From positions 1-35,827 of the forward strand of contig CAYRXE010000005.1 of assembly GCA_964428205.1 (NCBI GenBank): a DNA stretch of 35,827 nt, written 5' to 3'. The translations under genes and the position numbers were made by a program. Shown here in pieces: positions 31,538 to 35,827 of the stretch (position 1 is the stretch's first letter; every line of letters begins with the position of its first letter). The DNA is from CAYRXE01 sp964428205. GTDB taxonomy: Bacteria; Patescibacteriota; Gracilibacteria; Peribacterales; Peribacteraceae. Under the pieces are notes generated by a model, which had not been told where the DNA came from, searched no databases, and was given only the letters and a program-made list of their open reading frames with translations.

Positions 31538-33439
31538 ATGTCCAAAATTATCGGAATCGACCTTGGCACCACAAACTCCTGCGTCGCCTTCATCGAAGGC
31601 GGACAGCCAACGGTCATAGCCAACGCCGAAGGTGCGCGCACAACGCCATCCGTTGTAGCGTTTAAAGACAATAACGAAGTTGTGGTGGGTGTTCCTGCCA
31701 AGCGTCAGGCCATCACGAATCCCAAGAAGACCATCTACTCTGCCAAGCGCCTCATCGGTCATCGCTTTGCCGAAGTAAAGCAAGAAGCATCGCACATGCC
31801 GTTTGTGGTGAAGGAAGGCAAAGAAGGCCGCGCAGTCATCGAAGTAGACGGCAAGGATATGCTGCCTCAAGAAATCAGTGCCAAGGTGCTCATGAAGCTC
31901 AAGAAAGATGCTGAGGCATTCCTCGGTCAATCGGTAACCAAAGCGGTCATCACGGTGCCTGCGTACTTCGACGACTCGCAGCGCCAGGCCACCAAAGACG
32001 CAGGTCAGATTGCCGGACTCGAAGTGGTGCGCATTCTCAACGAGCCCACAGCAGCCGCATTGGCCTACGGTCTCGACAAAGGGAAGCAGAGTGAAAAAGT
32101 GATTGTGTACGACTTGGGTGGTGGAACATTCGACGTGTCGGTGTTGGAGTTGGGAGATGGGGTCTTCGAAGTAGTCGCAACGAACGGCGACACGCACCTG
32201 GGAGGTGATGACTTCGATCAGCGCATCATGGAGTGGATCGTCGACGAATTCAAAAAGGAACAAGGGGTGGACCTGAGCAAAGACACCATTGCTCTCCAGC
32301 GTCTCAAAGAAGCTGCGGAGAAGGCAAAGATCGAACTCAGCTCCGCCATGGAGACCGAGATCAACCTGCCGTTCATTACGGCGGATTCCTCCGGACCCAA
32401 GCACCTGCTCCTGAAACTCTCACGCGCAAAGCTCGAGGGTTTGGTGGCAGATTTGATCGAACGAACCGTAAAGCCCTGCGAAAGTGCGCTTAAGGATGCC
32501 AAAATCTCCAAGGATCACATTAATGAAGTCGTCCTTGTGGGAGGCATGACGCGCATGCCCGCCGTGATGGAAAAGGTGAAGCAACTCTTTGGAAGGGAGC
32601 CACACAAAGGTGTGAACCCGGACGAGGTCGTGGCCATTGGTGCCGCCATTCAAGCCGGTGTTATTGGAGGAGATATTGATAAAGACATCGTGCTTGTGGA
32701 CGTCACGCCGTTGAGCCTTGGCATTGAAACTCTCGGCGGAGTGGCAACCAAACTGATCGAACGCAACACGAAGATCCCGACCAGTAAGAGCCAGGTGTTC
32801 TCGACCGCTGCCGATAACCAGACATCCGTGGAGATCCACGTGGTGCAAGGGGAGCGCGAAATGGCCACCGACAACAAGTCGCTGGGTCGTTTTATTCTCG
32901 ATGGCATCTTGGCTGCTCCACGCGGCATGCCGCAGGTGGAAGTGACGTTCGATCTCGATACCAACGGTATCCTGAACGTGAAAGCGAAGGACAAGGGCAC
33001 GGGCAAGGAACAGCACATCACCATTCAAGGTTCGACGGGACTCAGCAAAGAAGAAGTCGAACGCATGCAAAAAGATGCCGAGGTGAACGCCGAGGCAGAC
33101 AAGAAGAAGCGCGAATTGATTGATGCGCGAAACCAGGCAGATGCCTTGATCGCGAGTGTCGAGAAGAACATGCGCGAGTACGACGCCAAGCTTAACGACG
33201 CGACCAAGAAGACCGTGAACGAGAAGATGAATGAGCTGCGCGAAGTGCTCAAGAACGAATCCGCCACGGCTGAGGAGATCAAGAAGTCGACCGAGGCCTT
33301 TGGTCTGGCTGCTCAGGAGATCGGGAAGCTTGTGTACGAGGAAGCGCAGAAGAAAAACGCAGGAGAGCAGTCTGGTGGCGAGCCTCCAAAAGACAACGTC
33401 GTTGATGCAGAGGTCGTGGATGATAAGGACAAGCAATAA
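31538..33439 (+). CDS. dnaK: Chaperone protein DnaK (Hsp70)
   Basis: The 633-residue product is a complete Hsp70. The ATPase domain starts IGIDLGTTNSCVAF, with DLGGGTFDVSVLEL at residue 192 and VLVGGMTRMPAV. The substrate domain follows (DVTPLSLGIETLGG onward), then the helical lid and a C-terminal tail ending VVDAEVVDDKDKQ, close to the usual EEVDAEF-type end. DnaK folds and refolds cytoplasmic proteins with DnaJ and GrpE, neither of which is nearby. Heat induction is expected through the CIRCE site. The leader is ~58 bases, pyrimidine-rich near the ATG and without a Shine-Dalgarno sequence. Confidence 0.98.
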   Translation: MSKIIGIDLGTTNSCVAFIEGGQPTVIANAEGARTTPSVVAFKDNNEVVVGVPAKRQAITNPKKTIYSAKRLIGHRFAEVKQEASHMPFVVKEGKEGRAVIEVDGKDMLPQEISAKVLMKLKKDAEAFLGQSVTKAVITVPAYFDDSQRQATKDAGQIAGLEVVRILNEPTAAALAYGLDKGKQSEKVIVYDLGGGTFDVSVLELGDGVFEVVATNGDTHLGGDDFDQRIMEWIVDEFKKEQGVDLSKDTIALQRLKEAAEKAKIELSSAMETEINLPFITADSSGPKHLLLKLSRAKLEGLVADLIERTVKPCESALKDAKISKDHINEVVLVGGMTRMPAVMEKVKQLFGREPHKGVNPDEVVAIGAAIQAGVIGGDIDKDIVLVDVTPLSLGIETLGGVATKLIERNTKIPTSKSQVFSTAADNQTSVEIHVVQGEREMATDNKSLGRFILDGILAAPRGMPQVEVTFDLDTNGILNVKAKDKGTGKEQHITIQGSTGLSKEEVERMQKDAEVNAEADKKKRELIDARNQADALIASVEKNMREYDAKLNDATKKTVNEKMNELREVLKNESATAEEIKKSTEAFGLAAQEIGKLVYEEAQKKNAGEQSGGEPPKDNVVDAEVVDDKDKQ

Positions 33440-33454
33440 GCCGCTTCAAAACGA

Positions 33455-33497
33455 GCTAAAGCCGAATTCATACGAAATGTGTGAATACGGTTTTAGC
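33455..33497 (+). repeat. Long hairpin downstream of dnaK
   Basis: Two 19-base arms (33455-33473 and 33479-33497) pair at about 16 positions plus wobble pairs around a GAAAT loop. No T-run follows, so it may be a 3' mRNA-stabilising structure or an atypical terminator. Confidence 0.6.
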
Positions 33498-33523
33498 CCT
33501 GTACGTAGATAAAAACTCAGAAG

Positions 33524-33551
33524 TTGCCTATATTTGGTTCTGTTTTAGAAT
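33524..33551 (+). promoter_or_regulatory. Promoter placing +1 at the ATG of the TPR-like gene
   Basis: TTGCCT, a 16-base spacer and TAGAAT (33546-33551), then six bases and the ATG at 33558. A leaderless mRNA is predicted. Confidence 0.55.
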
Positions 33552-33557
33552 ATCGGC

Positions 33558-34172
33558 ATGTCTCACTCCGAAAAGAACGGCTTTTTACCTGCCGACTATG
33601 ACAATGAATTAGTAAGGCTCTTTCCATTTATCTTGGAGCCTGGGCACGTGGAAAGTTTTAGTAACAGAGGAATTGATTTGCCTACTGGCATGCGTCGCCG
33701 CATGAGAGCTCAGGTAGCAAAGCTTTTGCAGGACGATATTCCACTGATTGATAAGGCGGGAATGGCTTTGAAGGACGGCAACGTAGATGAGGCTGAAGCT
33801 CTGTATGAAGAGTGTATGAAGCGAGCAGCTGACAAAAAAGATCCTCGGTTCTTTGGAGTGTATTGGGGTCTTGGAACTATTCGCCAAGGGCAAGGCAGAT
33901 CACAAGAAGCACTGGAGCTCTATAAACTCGCGATTGTTCAATACCCAGGTCAGTACCGAAAGGCTCATGTTCTTGAGCTTCAGGCTGTCATGACGAGTGC
34001 TGGCATAAGCGAAACGGACCGCGCTGCGATCATGAATAGAGGCATTGTGGACTTAGATGCAGCTGGCAAAGACACAGAGATTCCAAGGCAAGTCTTCGCG
34101 GGCATGGAGACCTATCCTCGCAAAGGAGAGCAACGCATTGGGCGTGGGCGCATCAACGGATTTGTCGGTTAA
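33558..34172 (+). CDS. TPR-like hypothetical protein, 204 aa
   Basis: The middle of the protein contains two helix pairs with the tetratricopeptide pattern: GMALKDGNVDEAEALYEECMK and YWGLGTIRQGQGRSQEALELY (small residues at positions 8, 20 and 27 of each unit). This suggests a protein-protein interaction role. No signal peptide or membrane segment is visible. The N- and C-terminal parts are not recognised. It is convergent with the GAPDH gene, 11 bases away, without a visible terminator. Confidence 0.65.
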   Translation: MSHSEKNGFLPADYDNELVRLFPFILEPGHVESFSNRGIDLPTGMRRRMRAQVAKLLQDDIPLIDKAGMALKDGNVDEAEALYEECMKRAADKKDPRFFGVYWGLGTIRQGQGRSQEALELYKLAIVQYPGQYRKAHVLELQAVMTSAGISETDRAAIMNRGIVDLDAAGKDTEIPRQVFAGMETYPRKGEQRIGRGRINGFVG

Positions 34173-34183
34173 CCAGAGCGAGA

Positions 34184-35188
34184 TTAGAGCTGCTTGCCTA
34201 CAAGTACCGCCATCTCGACCAGGCGGTTGCTGTAGCCCCACTCGTTGTCGTACCACGAGAAGGTCTTGAGCATGTTGCCTGCCATCACCTGCGTCATATC
34301 GGCATCGATGATGGAGCTGCGGCTGTCGCCTACGTAATCCTTGGAGACAAGCGGGCGTGTTTCTAGGCCCAGAATGCCCTTCATAGGGCCATTCGCAGCC
34401 TTTTCGAAGGCAGCGTTTACTTCTTCTTTGGTGACTGGCTTTGAGGTCACGACCGTAAGATCTGTGATGCTCACCGTTGGGGTAGGAACGCGCAGGGACG
34501 TGCCATGGAGCTTGCCCTTGAGAGCAGGGATCACTTCGCCGATTGCTTTGGCAGCACCGGTGCTACTAGGAACAATGTTGATGGCAGCAGCGCGTGCACG
34601 GCGGAGATCCTTGTGTGGGAGATCGAGCAAGTTCTGGTCGTTCGTGTAGCTGTGCACCGTGGTCATGAGACCGTGCTCAATACCAAAGGCTTCGTGAAGC
34701 ACTTTGACCATAGGAGCGAGGGATCCCGTGGTGCAGCTGGCGTTACTGATGAGATGCATCGTCTTTGGGTCGTACGTGTTTTCGTTCACGCCCATACAGA
34801 GCGTTGCATCAACAGGTTCCTTTGCGGGGGCCGAAAGAAGGACCTTCTTGGCACCAGCATCGATGTGCAACTGCATGCCAGCACGATCGGTAAAGCGACC
34901 GGTGCATTCGAGCACCACGTCTACCTTGAGATCTTTGTGCGGGAGCTTGGCTGGATCCTTTTCTGCGGTGATCGTGATCTTGTCGTTGCCGACTGTGAGG
35001 ATGCCCCCTGCGAAAGAAGCCTCGTTGTGAGCTTTGCCAAAGGAAGAGTCGAAGTTGTAGAGATGAGCGAGAGTCTCGCCATCGGTGAGGTCGTTAATGA
35101 GCACCACGTTCACGTCTGGGAAGCGCTCCGTGATGATGCGCAATACCTGACGGCCAATGCGTCCAAATCCGTTAATCGCGAGGTTCAT
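34184..35188 (-). CDS. gap: Glyceraldehyde-3-phosphate dehydrogenase, type I
   Basis: The 334-residue product starts MNLAINGFGRIGRQ, the NAD-binding Rossmann motif. It has catalytic Cys152 in SNASCTTGSLAP, the TTVHSYTNDQ His motif, RRARAAAINIVPSSTGAAKA and the C-terminal WYDNEWGYSNR. It oxidises glyceraldehyde-3-phosphate to 1,3-bisphosphoglycerate with NAD(P). The canonical SCTTNCLAP reads SCTTGSLAP, losing Asn and the second Cys. The ATG at 35188 gives the normal N-terminus; 21 codons upstream belong to the leader, which is C/T-rich just before the ATG. Confidence 0.97.
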   Translation of the reverse strand: MNLAINGFGRIGRQVLRIITERFPDVNVVLINDLTDGETLAHLYNFDSSFGKAHNEASFAGGILTVGNDKITITAEKDPAKLPHKDLKVDVVLECTGRFTDRAGMQLHIDAGAKKVLLSAPAKEPVDATLCMGVNENTYDPKTMHLISNASCTTGSLAPMVKVLHEAFGIEHGLMTTVHSYTNDQNLLDLPHKDLRRARAAAINIVPSSTGAAKAIGEVIPALKGKLHGTSLRVPTPTVSITDLTVVTSKPVTKEEVNAAFEKAANGPMKGILGLETRPLVSKDYVGDSRSSIIDADMTQVMAGNMLKTFSWYDNEWGYSNRLVEMAVLVGKQL

Positions 35189-35228
35189 GGAAAAGAGGGG
35201 AATGTTCGAAACACATCCTAACATGACT

Positions 35229-35827
35229 CTACTTCCCGAAGTACAGATCACAGTAATAGGTCACCAAATCATTACTGGGATACGCCTTTCGAAGCTTATC
35301 AACGCCTTTGAGACCGTGATTATCGCCTATTGCTCGTATGGCAGCAGATACATCTATTTCCCACCCTACACCCGCCACTTGGATGAGATGATCGAGAGTT
35401 GCTTCGTCGTTGAATTTCGCCTGATTGATGCCATGAACAGCTGCATACCGAACTCTGGGATCCGGATGAACACCCTTTTTGTCGGGCTCTGAAGAATAGG
35501 TGATTTGCTTCAGGAGTTTCAGTCCACTTGCACGTTGTGCGTCCTCGGCACGAAGGAGGGATTTTCCCATACCTGTTGCGAGGCAGCCATGGAGGTCAAA
35601 GCGTTTCTGCCACTGTGCTCGTGTTTTTTCGTCCATCTTCGCGAGCTCTTGTTCTGTCGGCACATTCGTCCACTGCTCCACGCAAAGAAGTTGCAAACTT
35701 TCGGATGCCTTAGGACAACTCTTCCCTGCCAACGCAAACACACGCGAGGCTTGCAAAGCTCCAGGGCTCGTAGGGTCAGCACGAATAATGCGTGTGAGCT
35801 CTTGAATGAACTTCATGTCATCAGGGT
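35229..35827 (-). CDS. HEAT-repeat-like hypothetical protein, 5' end beyond the window
   Basis: The frame remains open to the window edge beyond an ATG at 35816, and the residues before it (PDD) look like coding sequence, so the gene is probably longer. The visible ~198 residues are helical. A segment with DPRVRYAAVHGINQAKFNDEATLDHLIQVA resembles HEAT or armadillo-type repeats. Three Cys occur in the N-terminal part (SCPKASESLQLLCVEQW, HGCLATG). No function can be assigned. Confidence 0.6.
   Translation of the reverse strand, partial: PDDMKFIQELTRIIRADPTSPGALQASRVFALAGKSCPKASESLQLLCVEQWTNVPTEQELAKMDEKTRAQWQKRFDLHGCLATGMGKSLLRAEDAQRASGLKLLKQITYSSEPDKKGVHPDPRVRYAAVHGINQAKFNDEATLDHLIQVAGVGWEIDVSAAIRAIGDNHGLKGVDKLRKAYPSNDLVTYYCDLYFGK

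Noticed and set aside
31295..32404. 369-codon frame on the minus strand over dnaK
   Set aside because: Long antisense frames over dnaK are a well-known artefact of its codon bias. The product has no recognisable motif. The 338-codon frame at 32420-33436 is the same case.

Overview
The window reads as a stretch of a compact bacterial chromosome, most likely a Candidate Phyla Radiation / Patescibacteria lineage of the Peribacteria-Peregrinibacteria kind. That placement is inference. It rests on near-balanced base composition, a giant DUF11-repeat surface protein with a sortase-like motif, many short lineage-specific secreted or membrane proteins, mostly single-gene transcription units, and an almost complete lack of Shine-Dalgarno sequences. 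TGA ends recG and miaA, so the recoded code of Gracilibacteria/Absconditabacteria does not apply. A 100-base run of N (20914-21013) is a scaffold gap.

Layout: (1) 1-177 is the 3' end of peptidyl-tRNA hydrolase, followed by a two-way terminator. (2) 233-10165 (-) is one 3310-residue secreted protein with about 18 DUF11 modules. (3) 10396-13928 holds tRNA-Gln, a TMEM175-like channel, rplU, a zinc-site-less tgt, a membrane protein with a metallothionein-like tail, and clpP. (4) miaA is followed by an 800-base gene-free stretch with five successive intrinsic terminators and recurring RNA motifs, read here as a tandem array of small non-coding RNAs. (5) 15769-20186 has small hypotheticals, a translationally coupled membrane pair and recG. 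(6) 20336-24024 contains a proline-rich protein cut by the gap, a minus-strand cluster (DsbA-like oxidoreductase, Ser-rich lipoprotein, membrane protein cut by the gap) and two small secreted or membrane proteins. (7) 24113-35827 contains a Ca2+-type P-ATPase, hypotheticals, tRNA-Phe with a degenerate upstream copy, a secreted protein, an EF-Tu-domain-2-like protein with a lysine-rich tail, obg, dnaK under a CIRCE operator, a TPR-like protein, GAPDH and a HEAT-like fragment.

Functionally the window mixes translation and tRNA modification (pth, rplU, tgt, miaA, obg, two tRNAs), protein quality control (clpP, dnaK), DNA repair (recG), glycolysis (GAPDH) and an envelope programme (giant adhesin, DsbA-like oxidase, lipoprotein, cation transporters). 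The points most worth following are the small-RNA array, the loss of all four zinc ligands in Tgt next to a membrane metallothionein-like protein, and a recurrent promoter layout that puts ATG six bases after the -10 box, predicting leaderless mRNAs.
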